NCBI GenBank assembly: GCA_950295325.1
Contig: OX485807.1
Location: 22,415,666 to 22,479,665, forward strand
Reading direction: 5' to 3'
Source: Polytrichum commune
Lineage: Eukaryota; Streptophyta; Polytrichopsida; Polytrichales; Polytrichaceae
Length of the DNA stretch: 64,000 nt
Numbering within the stretch: position 1 is the stretch's first letter; every line of letters starts with the position of its first letter. Position numbers and translations under genes: made by a program. The notes beneath the pieces are model-generated. The model searched no databases. It worked only from the letters and a program-made list of their open reading frames with translations, and was not told the origin of the DNA. Below are positions 12,061 to 22,826 of the stretch, in pieces.

Positions 12061-13123
12061 ATGTATCCCAATCTCCTCTCCTCCATGTCGCCATGACTAC
12101 AAAGAACAATAAGTAACCTTAAACACCTTCATATAAAGTCTTGAGGCCCACAAGAGCCTTAAAGGTTTGTTAACCAATTTGATTGGAAAATATGATCTCA
12201 CTAGCTACCTAGCTACCTAGTCAACTGAGGAGTGAAGTGATGGGGAAATTGATGTCCCACAAGTATGAGCAATCTAGGACATGATTCCAATGTCAATAAC
12301 TCCTTTGAACATCCTCTCCTCAAATTATGAGCTTTAAGCATGCTCTCCTTCCTCTATTCCCGCATGTTGCCACGACTACGAATGACAATAAGTAACCTTA
12401 AACACGTTTGTACTTCAATGTCTTAAAGGCCCAAAATGGGTGAAAGAGAATTGTAGAATATCATCATACCCCTCAGCCGTCCATGTTGAAAGCCTACCCT
12501 CTATACATTTGTGGCTAAATCATCTCAAATGTATTTGACTAGACTAATTCGGGGTACTTGAAACTAACGCTAGTGTCAAAAGAACTGAAAAAAAAAACAT
12601 TCAATCTACATACTACCCAAGGGTTTATTAATTGGATGATTGAGAGGCTCAACATTCCCTTGTTGCTATTTGCCCATATGATTAAAATTTGAACAATGAC
12701 CCAGTCAAATGAAGGGTGGTGATGTGGGTAGTGACGTCTTGCAAGCACAAGCAATCTAGGACAATACTCTAGCTTCAACAACAACACGATCCCTCAATCT
12801 CCTCACCTCAAACTACGAGCTTTAGCTTGGCTCAATCCTCCATGCGGCAATGACTTAAGATGATCTTAAGGAACCTTAAACACCTTCGTACAACATCTCA
12901 AAGCCCAAAACGGGGGTTTAGTTTCCCAACACCTACCATTGGGGTGCGGTAAGAACGTGCCCCTATAAGTTTGTTGTCGATTCATCTTAATTTAACGTCA
13001 CTTGACTTATTCGAGGCCTACGACCCTATTTTTGTTGTTAATTTACTCAAAGGCAACAATAACCAATGTTTCTCACCCTCCACGCCTCTAACTGTTGGTG
13101 GAACATTTATCCCCAAATAGAGT

Positions 13124-13152
13124 GGAGAGAGAGAGAGAGAGAGAGAGAGAGG
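13124..13152. repeat. (GA)n microsatellite and G-run
   Basis: About thirteen GA units followed by a G-rich run; purine-rich on the plus strand, upstream of the ARF gene. Confidence 0.9.
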
Positions 13153-13690
13153 GAAGGGGGGGGGGGAGCATCGCAGACGAGCGTATCTCTCCTTCATTAC
13201 CTTGACCCCCCTATAAGTCTGTAGCCGATTATCTCACATGACTTGGACTAGACTAAATTAAGGGTCCAAAAAAACCAACCGCAATGCCTACTAAACTAAA
13301 AATAGAAACATTCGAGTTACATACTATGTAGGTTCAAGGCTTTTATGTTGAACGAACGAGAGATTACTCTCATGTGCGATAATGCCATCACTCCCAAGGG
13401 CTAACTACTAATTACCATTGTGATTAGAAAAGAGGAATTGCCATTAAGCATCTACACACACATACAGAGCTGAAGAAGAAGGGGGGAGGAGGAGGAGGAG
13501 GAGGGAGGAGGGAGGGGGGGGTGACGGGCAGTGACGTCCCTCCCGCAGAAGGCAAGAGCAATCTAGGACAGCCTGATTCCCCAGCTTGTCGAGCAGCATG
13601 GCATCTCCTCATCTCCTCCTCCTCGAGCTGCGAGCTTTCCTGAATCCTCTCCGCCATGCCTGGTTAATTAAGGAACCTTAGCTTACCTAA

Positions 13691-15152
13691 CATAAGTTAT
13701 TAATTGCCACTTAGGCTCACTAAGCATGCAGATTTATTAAGTTATTAGCGGCCCCTGCGCACTACACCACATAAGAAGTTACACACGCCCCACATTAGCA
13801 CGGCGCAGCTTAATTAACCACAACATGTATGTACAGGCAGGGCTCTCTCCCCAGTCCGCCTTCTGTTCGGGGATCCAACTCGTCGTGAGATCTAGAGACG
13901 TGCATAGATTTCAGGAGGACCGCCCTGCCCTGGCCCTGGCCCTGCCCTGCCCTTGCCCTTGCCCTTGCTGTTGCTGCTCGCGCTTTGTGGCTGCTCTTCG
14001 GTCATAATGAGAGTAGCGCCTGCGATGGCGTGAGGCCGGATGCTTACGCACTGTGTTGGGGGTAAGTAGTAGGACCAGTAGCCGCCCTTGCGACAAGGCA
14101 ACTCCGAGCTTCTTACAAGCTCTCCTCATCTCCTGGGCATGAAGAAGGACAAAAAGGCTGAGCAGCGGTGCGCACCATTTGGGCCGATTAGACGAGAGAG
14201 CTCTTTCCATCATCACTTCTTGGAGCCAAGTTTAGTATGCCCTGCTGCTGCTTGGATTCTAAGCAAGTCGCGTAGTTCGATGTGGACGCAATATGTATGT
14301 TTCGTGCGAGGAAGACGAAGCGAAGAAGCTTGGGGTTAAGCTTGGAGAAGAAGGAGGAGGAGGAGGAGGAGTAACTGTTGTTGGTTGTGTTGGCGGGCGG
14401 ACGGACGGAGGAGAGGTGAGGGAGGGACGGAGTGCTTTTAGGTTGGGATACGTGAAGTGGTGGTGCATTTGACCGAATTTAGCTCCAGTTTCACAACCAT
14501 AGGCTCAATCTTGTTGTGCAATTGGTGGCCGGGGCTGCATTCCTCCTCTCCCCTCTCACTTTTCCTGCCAACCCTAGAAAGTTCCCGGATGGAGTTTTCT
14601 TTTAGCCTTTTCTAGGGTTGGGGTGACTGGCATTTGACAGAATCGAGTGGACTGGGGACGGGAGCTGCAATTGGGGAAGAGCAGAGTGATTGGAGTTTAG
14701 ATTATTTGTGTTGTGTTGTGTTGTTGGTTTGTTTGTTTGTCTGGCCCACGAATCAAGCCCTAAGGCAGACGGGCGGGTTGGTGGCATTGTGTGTGTGTGG
14801 GGGGGGAGGCAGGGTTCAATCTGGATCGGGTAGCATGCTCGGGGCTGATTATTATTATGTTCGGGAGGGTTGGGAGCTACTACAACAGCACCGATTCAAT
14901 CCATCCTTTGGTACAGCTAGCATTGGAGAAGAAGATTGTTCTCAGCAGTTTACCTGCACAGCACTCATGTCTATGGACTGACTACACATAGCTAGCTGGA
15001 GGCAAGGCAAAGGTTGCATGCTTATGCTTCTTAATCGCCACATTTGGATGTTCACTTGTTGCCGACAAATACTTCCACTTGCACCTGGCGAAGAAGCTGT
15101 TCCTCCGGAGACGAAGGTTTTGTTTGGAGGGAGATCAAACCATCACCATCAC

Positions 15153-15226
<74 letters not shown>

Positions 15227-15307
15227 AGTCGACATCATTCAGACATTGAGCTTGGCATCCAGCGGGTTACAATTGCTCCTTTTCAGTTCCCGGTACCTTG
15301 GGTTGGA
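13691..15307 (+). promoter_or_regulatory. Presumed promoter and 5' leader of the ARF gene
   Basis: Base composition rises sharply in GC relative to the spacer. The stretch holds purine (GGA)n and (GAA) tracts near 13,485 and 14,350, a TG-rich tract near 14,710 and the (TCA)n tract near 15,141. Long open frames on both strands here are low-complexity by-products. No TATA box or transcription start could be chosen with confidence. The leader is probably long and contains upstream ATGs. Confidence 0.5.
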
Positions 15308-15338
15308 ATGCCCGGGCCAGGCCCTCGAATATCGATGA
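15018..15338 (+). promoter_or_regulatory. Upstream ORF (106 codons, poly-His) overlapping the ARF start
   Basis: An ATG at 15,018 opens a frame in another register from the ARF. It crosses the (CAT)n tract as a run of 29 histidines. Its TGA at 15,336-15,338 overlaps the presumed ARF ATG at 15,335 as ATGA. Whether it is in the transcript is unknown. If it is, the stop/start overlap would make re-initiation or leaky scanning the route to ARF translation (inference). Confidence 0.45.
15141..15226. repeat. (CAT/TCA)n trinucleotide microsatellite in the ARF leader
   Basis: About 28 triplets, with four CAC/CAT interruptions at the start and then uninterrupted. It reads as poly-His, poly-Ser or poly-Ile depending on frame. 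In the ARF frame it would give poly-Ser in an N-terminal extension, which I consider untranslated because class C ARFs start close to the QLWHACAG motif. Confidence 0.95.
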
Positions 15339-18300
15339 GTGTGAAAATGGAAAAGCTTGATGACTCTGGAGGCAGGGAAAAAAGCTCTGGAGGGGGAGGG
15401 GGAGGGGGAGGGGGAGAGAGCACGGGACGCCTGGATGCACAGCTATGGCATGCATGTGCAGGGGGGATGGTGCAACTGCCTCCGGTGGGTGCCAAAGTGA
15501 TTTACTTTCCACAGGGTCATGGTGAACAAGCCGCCACTACTCCTGAATTCTCCCGATCGCTGGGCCCTACTGGGACTATACCATGTCGAGTAGTATCCGT
15601 CAATTACCTTGCTGACACAGAAACAGATGAAGTGTTCGCTCGGATGCGGTTGCAGCCTGAGGCTACCGGCTGTTTTTCTCAGGAGAGTATGGAAGATTCC
15701 CCAGCCCCAGAGAAACCTGCCTCCTTTGCCAAAACTCTTACCCAGAGTGATGCCAACAACGGTGGGGGATTTTCGGTGCCCCGCTACTGTGCTGAAACCA
15801 TATTCCCTCCTCTGGATTACTCCACTGACCCTCCTGTTCAAACTGTGCTGGCGAAAGACGTCCATGGAGATGTGTGGAAGTTTCGCCATATTTACAGGTA
15901 CGATGTGAGGGAGAGAGAGAGAGACAGAGTGTTCCTTCCAATCCCTTGCTATATACTTTTTAATTTTATATTATTGTTTAGGTGATTGCATCCTCATTCT
16001 ATAAACCTGCAGCTTCTGTTTCCACTTGAGCTTTTACAAATGTCAGGAGAACAGCAACTTGGAGAGGCCCATGAATTGCTCATAGTAGGTAGGTAGCCTA
16101 TAACCGAGTTTCTGTCTGATTTGCTCGTGTCAAAGTCCTCTTAGTAAATTAGGGTGTTCTCGCAAACAAAAACTAAACCTTTGGCTTCTGTTTTTCCTAC
16201 TTTAAGGTTTTGTCTTACCTCTCCTGGTTTCTTTGTGTCGATGAAATTGAGGTCTTAGACACATCATATACGACAGTTTGCTCGAGTCTCTTCGATGATA
16301 AGGATCCACTGTCGGGAATTGATGATGGTGATCATGCCATTGGGGATGCCATGGAAGGTGGTTTGTTGTGCCCTGGTCGAATGGCTTGCCACCATTTGGC
16401 TATTTCCCCTTAGTGATTTGTTTTCTATTTCAAACTAAAACTTGATCGCTTCCTTTTGATTGCATTGCATCGAGTATGTGATTCTAAAAGCTTTGGATTA
16501 ACAACTATCTCTCTTGATTCCTATTTCATGGCTAATTGGTTACCTTTGTTGTAAGTGTTGTTTGAATGTCGATACTTACAAAGATATTAGTTAACTTGTG
16601 TAATCATTTTGAAGCTTGTGAGGCTAAGTAGGAGGATTGGTGAAGAGGTGCAGGGGTTAAACTTCTGGGGCTTGTGAATTGTATGCCTGCAGGGGGACAC
16701 CTCGGCGGCATCTTTTGACAACAGGATGGAGCACATTTGTGAACCAGAAGAAATTAGTGGCGGGAGATGCCATCGTCTTTCTTCGCAGTGCATCTGGGGA
16801 GCTCTGTGTGGGTGTCCGCCGCTCCATGAGAGGTAGCAGTGGGGCTGATTCTTCCACCTGGCACTCCTCCTCAGCCACTGCTGCTTCAGCAATCCGAGCG
16901 TCACGATGGGAGGTCAAGGGGACAGAAAGCTTCTCAGATTTTCTGGGTGGGGTGGTGGACAGTGGGCATGGAGGACCGAATAATGTGAGCCGCTCAGGAA
17001 ACCAGGGGTCTTCGTCGACCAGTAGCTTTGCAAGAAACAGGGCCCGTGTCACTGCAAAGTCCGTGTTAGAAGCTGCATCGCTTGCAGTTTCTGGGTTGCC
17101 ATTTGAGGTTGTGTACTATCCACGAGCAAGCACCGCTGAATTTTGTGTGAAAGCGGCTCTGGTGAAACAAGCCTTAGACCATACCTGGTATGCTGGAATG
17201 CGATTCAAAATGGCGTTTGAAACGGAGGACTCGTCGAGGATCAGCTGGTTTATGGGAACAATTGCTGCTGTTCAGTCAGCTGATCCTCTTCTGTGGCCCA
17301 ATTCTCCGTGGCGTGTACTACAGGCAAGTCAACAACGCTCAGCTCCCCCCTCTGCTTACCTACCTATCCAGGACATATTTTTTGTTATGTGGGTCAGTTA
17401 TTGCTGGGTATACACCCTTTTGAATTAAACAGGCTTGGGAATGGAACATTACCAAGATGCAAGTTTTTGTCTCAAGAATGCAGTAAGGTAAAGACCTAGA
17501 ACCGGCTGAATAAGTGCTGAGCATATGTTCTAATATCAGAACAGGCAAGTTTATATATTTCTTTTTTTTCAAGGTGAAGGGGATTCCAGTGCACTAAAAA
17601 TTGGATTGTTGGATACTGCATGCAGAAGTTATAGGGGTTTCAAGTTTCATGTGTAGGTGATGTAAAACCAACACCTGTATTAGATGTTCAGGTGGTGCAC
17701 ATCCTCATAATTAATATGTACCTATTGTGCAAGATTTCTTGGTGTTGGTTTTGGGTTTACTCCAGTGTTAATCTGGTAGTGTCTTTTTGTCAAAACAATG
17801 TGTATGTATAATGAGGAATTCATATTTTTTTGATACCAGTAGGGTTTAAGAATTTGGCAGTATTCTTGTTTTTGATACCATTCGGGTTTATATACTACAC
17901 AAGTACCTTCATACCTAGGCAAAACTGCCCTAGTAACAATATGGTTTAGAATGGTTTGACCCAAATAGTAACTTGGGTTTACAAAGGTTCTCTCACCTTG
18001 ACAGACCCACCAAATAGCAATATTTAACTGGTATTACAATTTTGAACCCATGGGTAGGTTCCTTGATACCATTATTGATGTTGATTATTAATGCCATGCC
18101 ATTCACCTGTATATCAGACCAACATTGTTATAGACACCTTATTAGTAATGCCTGTGGGAGAATAATTTTTTGGAATGTACTGAGAGTAAGGTGGTGATCC
18201 GTGGCAGGTGAACTGGGACGAGCCTGACCTATTGCAAGGTGTAAGTCGTGTAAGTCCCTGGCAGGTGGAGCTAGTAGCCACACTTCCAATGCAGCTGCCT

Positions 18301-19996
18301 CCTTTCTCCTTACCCAAGAAGAAACTGCGTGCTGTTCAGCCCCCGGAACTGCAAGTGCAGTCGCCCGGGCTGCTTGGCCTGTCGATGGCAGGACCTCGCA
18401 ATTTTGTAGGGCAGGTGGCCGCCCCATGGGGGGGCCCTGCTCTCTTAGATGACGCCTCTGCTGGCATGCAGGGAGCCAGGCATGATCGATTTAACGGGCT
18501 TCCAACTGTGGATTTCCGGAATAACAATCACAAACATCCCCGAGAGTTTCCTAGTGACAACTACTACCATGAACAGGTTTCTCCCGTGCGGATGGTTTTT
18601 AATGACCACCCACCACCTTCTTCCAGTACCAACGGTGGTCACCACTTATCTCTCTCGTCAAACAATGGGCGTCAACATCAACAACGTCCACAGCTTCCTC
18701 CTCCTAGTAGTAGTCAGTCCATGGCGCTGATGGCTACTGGTGAAAAGTCAACTACCAAGGCTGCGTCCACGACATTTTTCCTTTTCGGCCAGTCCATTGA
18801 CCCAACCCACTCCTCCAAATCTCAGCAGCAGCAGCAGCAGCAGCAGCATTCTGCACCTGGTAACAGCTCCTCAGATGACCCGTTTCCACAAGATGGCCAG
18901 CGGCTGTCCACTACCAGTAACTCATCCTCGGAGAATACTTTGGAGAGTCAGGAACGGGTAAGTAGATACCATCCAGATCTGAATGGGTTATCTGGTGGAG
19001 GACGTGGAGTTGGAGCAGATGGACTGATGTCACGTTTCCAACAAAATGAGATCAATCTGTCCAGTGGATGTGAGATTGGCAGTCTCAAGTGGTACAAAGA
19101 CCAAGGTTCTGACAGAGAGAAACCGTTGAATGAAGCAATTTTCCATTGCAAAGTGTTTAGGGAGGGTGAAGAGGTTGGGCGCACCCTTGACCTGTCAATC
19201 TTCACTTCTTACTATGAGCTCTTCAATCGTTTGGCAGCCATGTTCAGTGTACCTACATCAAAATTTGAACATCGTGTGGTATATCAGGATGCCGAGGGCT
19301 CAATGAAACATGTTGGTGATGAGCCATACAGGTTTGTTTTCACATTTTCCTTTTGGATGCACCATTACATATGTAGGTATGCATGTGCGGATATTCAAAG
19401 TTGGCGAGTGGAACTAAATTGAATGCCATTAAGGTAGATGGGTCTTAAATGGTTACTTTTTCCTACTAGCCTACTTCTCCTAGGATATGAAACACATGAT
19501 CAGTATGAGATGGTTAGCAAATCTAAAACGAGGCTGTAGCAGTTTCCCTTATAATTTTTGGAGCTCATATGAATATCTTATTCATTGTCAAAGTGAAGAC
19601 TCTTGTGCTTCTGTTGATTATTGAACTTAGAATGGTGAACATATTTTGAGCATGTAGTTCAGTCTCTTTTTAAACACATGCCTTTCTTCCACGACCTTAA
19701 GTATGTTCAAATGCAAGTATCAATTCCCATGTGAGAGGGCTAATTCAAATATGGGGGATGCACACCTAATCACACACCACTCAAATTTAGGTGTCTAATT
19801 AAGATAAGGAACCGAATTAGGCATATCTAACTTGAGCAGACAGGTCAGTATGGTTGTTTTGCTGGGGGGGGGGAGTAGGTGGAGTGGTACTGATCATAAT
19901 AGACCTGTTTCTTTTGGCAGGAACTTTGTAAAGGCAGTAAGGCGTCTCACAATCCTCCCTGAGACAAGAAGTAATGGGAATATGGTGCGATCATAG
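15335..19996 (+). CDS. Auxin response factor, class C (ARF10/16/17-like)
   Basis: Nuclear DNA-binding factor of auxin signalling; class C members generally repress and are silenced by miR160. Exons: 15,335-15,897, 16,693-17,323, 18,208-19,331 and 19,921-19,996, giving 797 residues. Order of parts: Gly-rich start, [12 protein letters not shown] (33-44); B3 DNA-binding domain about 130-232, split by intron 1 inside [16 protein letters not shown] dimerisation/ancillary domain about 305-423, interrupted by intron 2 at [15 protein letters not shown]; a long Ser/Pro/Gln/His-rich middle with an eight-Gln run; and a PB1 domain about 711-788 with the conserved Lys of HCKVF and an acidic YQDAEG...VGDE patch. 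The last exon encodes [20 protein letters not shown]. The start could instead be the in-frame ATG at 15,308, which adds nine residues and has G at -3. Introns 1 and 3 are GT-AG; intron 2 is GC-AG. Exons were set by eye from splice sites and family conservation. Confidence 0.93.
17324..18207 (+). other. ARF intron 2, a GC-AG intron
   Basis: The donor reads CAG|GCAAGT and the acceptor GGCAG|GTGAAC. The spliced frame [15 protein letters not shown] reproduces the conserved ARF sequence across this junction, and no nearby GT gives it. Length 884 bp, phase 0. The intron is AT-rich with no embedded gene. Confidence 0.88.
18462..18482 (+). promoter_or_regulatory. miR160 target site in ARF exon 3
   Basis: The 21 nt run from TGGCATGCAGG to GAGCCAGGCA and encode part of A-G-M-Q-G-A-R-H (residues 483-490). 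By memory of plant miR160 (5' UGCCUGGCUCCCUGUAUGCCA's first 20 nt are complementary here), all positions pair, with one G:U where most ARF10/16/17 genes have A. Cleavage would be expected opposite miRNA positions 10-11. The site is a land-plant-wide mark of class C ARFs. Confidence 0.93.
19428..19850 (+). repeat. Dispersed repeat family B inside ARF intron 3
   Basis: It begins 'aggtagatgggtcttaaatg' and ends 'ccgaattaggcatatctaac'. The same ordered blocks occur at 20,788, 22,827, 41,260, 62,636 and 63,050: 'gatatgaaacac', 'gagatggttagcaaatc', 'agctcatatgaatatc', 'ttattcattgtcaaagtgaa', 'ttttgagcatgtag', 'ccactcaaatttaggtgtc'. It fills most of the 589-bp intron and ends about 70 bp before the acceptor. 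Confidence 0.75.
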
Positions 19997-21326
19997 CTCC
20001 AACTTTTATCGAAACTATATGTTGCTACTAATGAAAAAGTAATATTATATGCAGAATGAATACGGATAACAGCGACCTGCGTTATAACTAGTCACTTGAT
20101 CTGTGACATAGTCCAGGTGTCTTGACACCTTCCCTGCTAGGTCTGCCTCTGGCTTTCCCAGATTTACCTATGGAACTTCTGAACGCAAGCTCTCTAATTG
20201 AGCAAAGAAGCCCCTATTTTGGATGTTTGTAGTTGCTTGAATACTCTTGATGTGCAACTCTTTGCCTCATTGGATGAGGCCATTGGAATGCGAGAAGTGC
20301 ACACTTTTTTATTAAGCGTTGTATTCACTTACTGGGGGGCAATAGTTCACTATCTTTGAAACATCATACTGAAGGTTCTAAAAAGTTGTTTTTTTAGAGG
20401 GATTGCACAAATTCCGCACAAAATGTAGGCACATAGTTGGTCTGTTGTCCGCGTATACCAACTACAAATTTCCAGAAAATTTGTACAGCCTGCAATCAGG
20501 AACTTAGATCAATACACAAACAGGCTTGTCTAACATTGTATGCTTCACTGTCACTTGACTGGATTCTCAATCAGTGCTATCCGGACGATGTTTAGGAATT
20601 GGGAGGTTGTGAAACCAAGATCAGCACTGTTGGCAATTCTCTTCATCTCACGTGTATCACCATGAATATAGTTGACTGCTTATACAGATTCACTTACTTC
20701 AAGATTTAGCACGCCCCTTCCAAATTTAGGGCCTTGGTAATCTCAAATTAGAAACCTTGCTGTTTTTTGAGAGTTCATGTTAGTGTGCCAAGGTAAGTGG
20801 GCCTTGGACTGACTCTTTTAGATCTGCATCCACTTCTTGTAGGATAAAAAATGCAATCAGTGTGAGATGATTGGCGACTTCAATTTCTGGCCGTTGCCAT
20901 TGCTTTCCTTGTGATTGTTGGAGCTCATTCATTGTCGAAGTGAAGATTTTTGTGCTAATAAAGTGGTCATCTTAGTCCTCCCAATTATGTTGAATATTGA
21001 ACCTACAAGGGATAGCAAGTTTTGAGCTTGTAGTGCAATCTCTTTTAAATACTTGTCTTTTCAAGTACTTACATCCACACCTAACCAGAGACCACTCCAA
21101 TTTAGGTGTCCAAGTTAAGGCCCTCCATACCACATACAAAGACTTCAAAACTAAGTCAATCATCAATACAACAAAATTTGGGAAGCCATATTTGGAAGAG
21201 TTGATTTTTTTGCCAAACTTTAAATTGGGTCAAATGTGCAACTAAGTTGCCTATTGTCCTTCTAAATTTCAACCTGATCACTATAGCAATGAGAGAGAAA
21301 TTGCATTTTGAATGAACTTAGCTGTA
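19997..21326. other. ARF 3' flank with a second family B copy
   Basis: The first few hundred bases after the stop are presumably 3' UTR; no AATAAA signal could be singled out. From about 20,788 to 21,125 a family B repeat begins 'aaggtaagtgggccttggac' and runs through 'gtgagatgattggcgac', 'gagctcattcattgtcgaag' and 'ccactccaatttaggtgtcc'. No further gene is seen. Confidence 0.6.
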
Positions 21327-22478
21327 TTGACTCAATTTTGCAACCATTTTCATCACTCACCTTGAATTGCAAGCATGAGTTCACTAGTTAGCGTTCTTCC
21401 TCTCACTTATGGTTAGTATTGTGGGTCTCTTAGGACATTTTCTCTTATAGTTGTGAAGGTTTTCTTTGCCCATGAGAACATTACCACAAGAGAAGAGGTT
21501 TATTGCTATAGCCTTGTTGCAACATGGACGTAGCACATCAATCTATATGCTCTACAATTCGTAAGGAATGCGATCCTCATGTAGAGCCTTCAAGAGGAGG
21601 ATGACCAAAAAGCATCACCCTTGCTCAACGATGAGCGTGTGTAAAGGCCATCATAGTTGGTGAACCAGATAATGTTGTAGACATGAGAATGCTTTGAGTC
21701 AGCACTTGAATGTGGTAGTGAGCACCAACATAGTGAGGCATGTACTTGATGAAGCATGTCAAGGGTAATCAGTGAGACATGATAAAGCATTGCTTGTGGC
21801 CAAGAATGTGCACTGCAAGTTGGAATTTGCTCAATGTCATCAAGATTGGACTATCCACAATTGGTATAGGGTGATTTTTATTGATGAGACTAAGATCAAT
21901 TGTTTCCAATCTGGTGATTGTGTTTGGTGTTGGGTGAGGGATGGAGAATTGCAAGCTCATCATGTGAGTCATACAATTAAACATGGAGGTGGTGCAATTC
22001 TTGTATGACTCCCCGTGGCATGGGTTACATGTGCAAGATGGAGGGGAAGATGACACAAGCTTTGTATCTTAGCATTCTTCAAGATGGGGTCATCAAACCA
22101 ATTGAATGATATCATTTCAACCCTTATCGTGTCATATTTCAGCATGATAATGATCCTAAACACATTGCAAAATAAGCCAAGCAGTGGTTGCCAATGCAAA
22201 ATTTTGATGTACTTATTTGGCCTCAATCGCCTGACGTAAATCCAATAAAGCAAGTATGGGCCTTTGTGAAATGGAAATCAAATGAGTATCCAACACCAGG
22301 CAAAGGAACGCTTCAATTGTGGGAGCGTTTGTGGACTTCTTTCTATATCATCACTCCTGAGTAGTGTCAAAAAGTCTATCATAGCATGCCCCAATTGTAT
22401 CCAAGTTGTTTTAGCTTCTAAAGAAGGGTGGACAAATTATCGATCTATAGGTAGATGTAGGTTACAAAACTGAGTCAA
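21327..22478 (+). mobile_element. Tc1-like DNA transposon, complete with TIRs and TA duplication
   Basis: The left end TTGACTCAATTTTGCAACC (21,327-21,345) and right end GGTTACAAAACTGAGTCAA (22,460-22,478) are inverted repeats, 17 of 19 identical. TA lies directly outside each end (21,325-21,326 and 22,479-22,480), the target duplication of the IS630-Tc1-mariner superfamily. The 1,152 bp between contain one transposase gene in the plus direction, now broken. Usual plant mariner-like elements are DD39D; the spacing here is of the Tc1 (DD34E) kind. Confidence 0.85.
21472..22449 (+). pseudogene. Tc1-like transposase, inactivated
   Basis: Starts at ATG 21,472 (MRTLPQEKRFIAIALLQHG, helix-turn-helix region). 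After shifts it continues with VRHVLDEAC near 21,740, RVIFIDETKIN (first catalytic Asp) near 21,872, KHGGGAILV near 21,980, FQHDNDPKHIAK (second Asp) near 22,137 and SPDVNPIKQVW near 22,229. The third catalytic residue, Glu in NPIE, is Lys here. One residue is missing before QSPD; allowing for it the spacing is 34. Several stops (for example after HIAK) and frame changes make it dead. It ends near KEGWTNY. It would have cut and pasted the element; no product is expected now. Confidence 0.85.
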
Positions 22479-22826
22479 TATATATAGTTATCTTCAACCC
22501 ATTGTTTCTCCATGTGTAGTTTTTGCAATAGACATGAGACTTTGATAAATTATGTATGTAAGTAAAAATTTGTACGTGTCTTGTTATTATTTGCTTGGCG
22601 TTGTGTGTGAAAATTGATGTAGTGAGTCTCTGACTCAGTTTTGAGAGCCGCTGTGTGTTCTATGACCTGGTCTTCACACTAGTAGTGTGGAGGGTAATTA
22701 GTTCACGCGTCCCAAAGAGATGTGTTTAGGATTGGCCCTGTCTCCCAAAATGATGTGGTGCTCCCATACCGGGTCGAAATTGATATTGTAATATTGGTCT
22801 GGGTTGCACGGTTGAGAATACAAGCT

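Larger units (their letters stand above)
10130..13690. repeat. Degenerate tandem array upstream of the ARF gene, roughly 250-bp units
   Basis: A block recurs at about 10,200, 10,450, 11,560, 11,800, 12,260, 12,740 and 13,540. Its order is: 'acaagcatgagcaatctagg', 'acatgattcc', 'caacacctc', 'caatctcctcacctc', 'tacgagctttagcatg', 'ctctcctccatgttgccatg', 'cttaaacaccttc', 'gaagcccaaaatgaccata', 'tagtcaactgaggggtggtg'. Units differ by many substitutions and indels, and MITE D copies interrupt the array. The unit nearest the ARF promoter (13,500-13,680) is clearly more GC-rich than the distal ones. No protein is encoded. Confidence 0.65.

Noticed and set aside
13911-14216. 101-codon minus-strand frame upstream of ARF
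   Set aside because: Gly/Gln/Arg-rich by-product of the CCTTGC repeats in the promoter region.
15044-15334. N-terminal extension of the ARF by 97 residues
   Set aside because: In frame, but mostly a microsatellite-encoded Ser run; class C ARFs begin near the QLWHACAG motif. Kept only as an alternative start.
15443-15889. 148-codon minus-strand open frame
   Set aside because: Antisense to ARF exon 1 and B3; no domain of its own.
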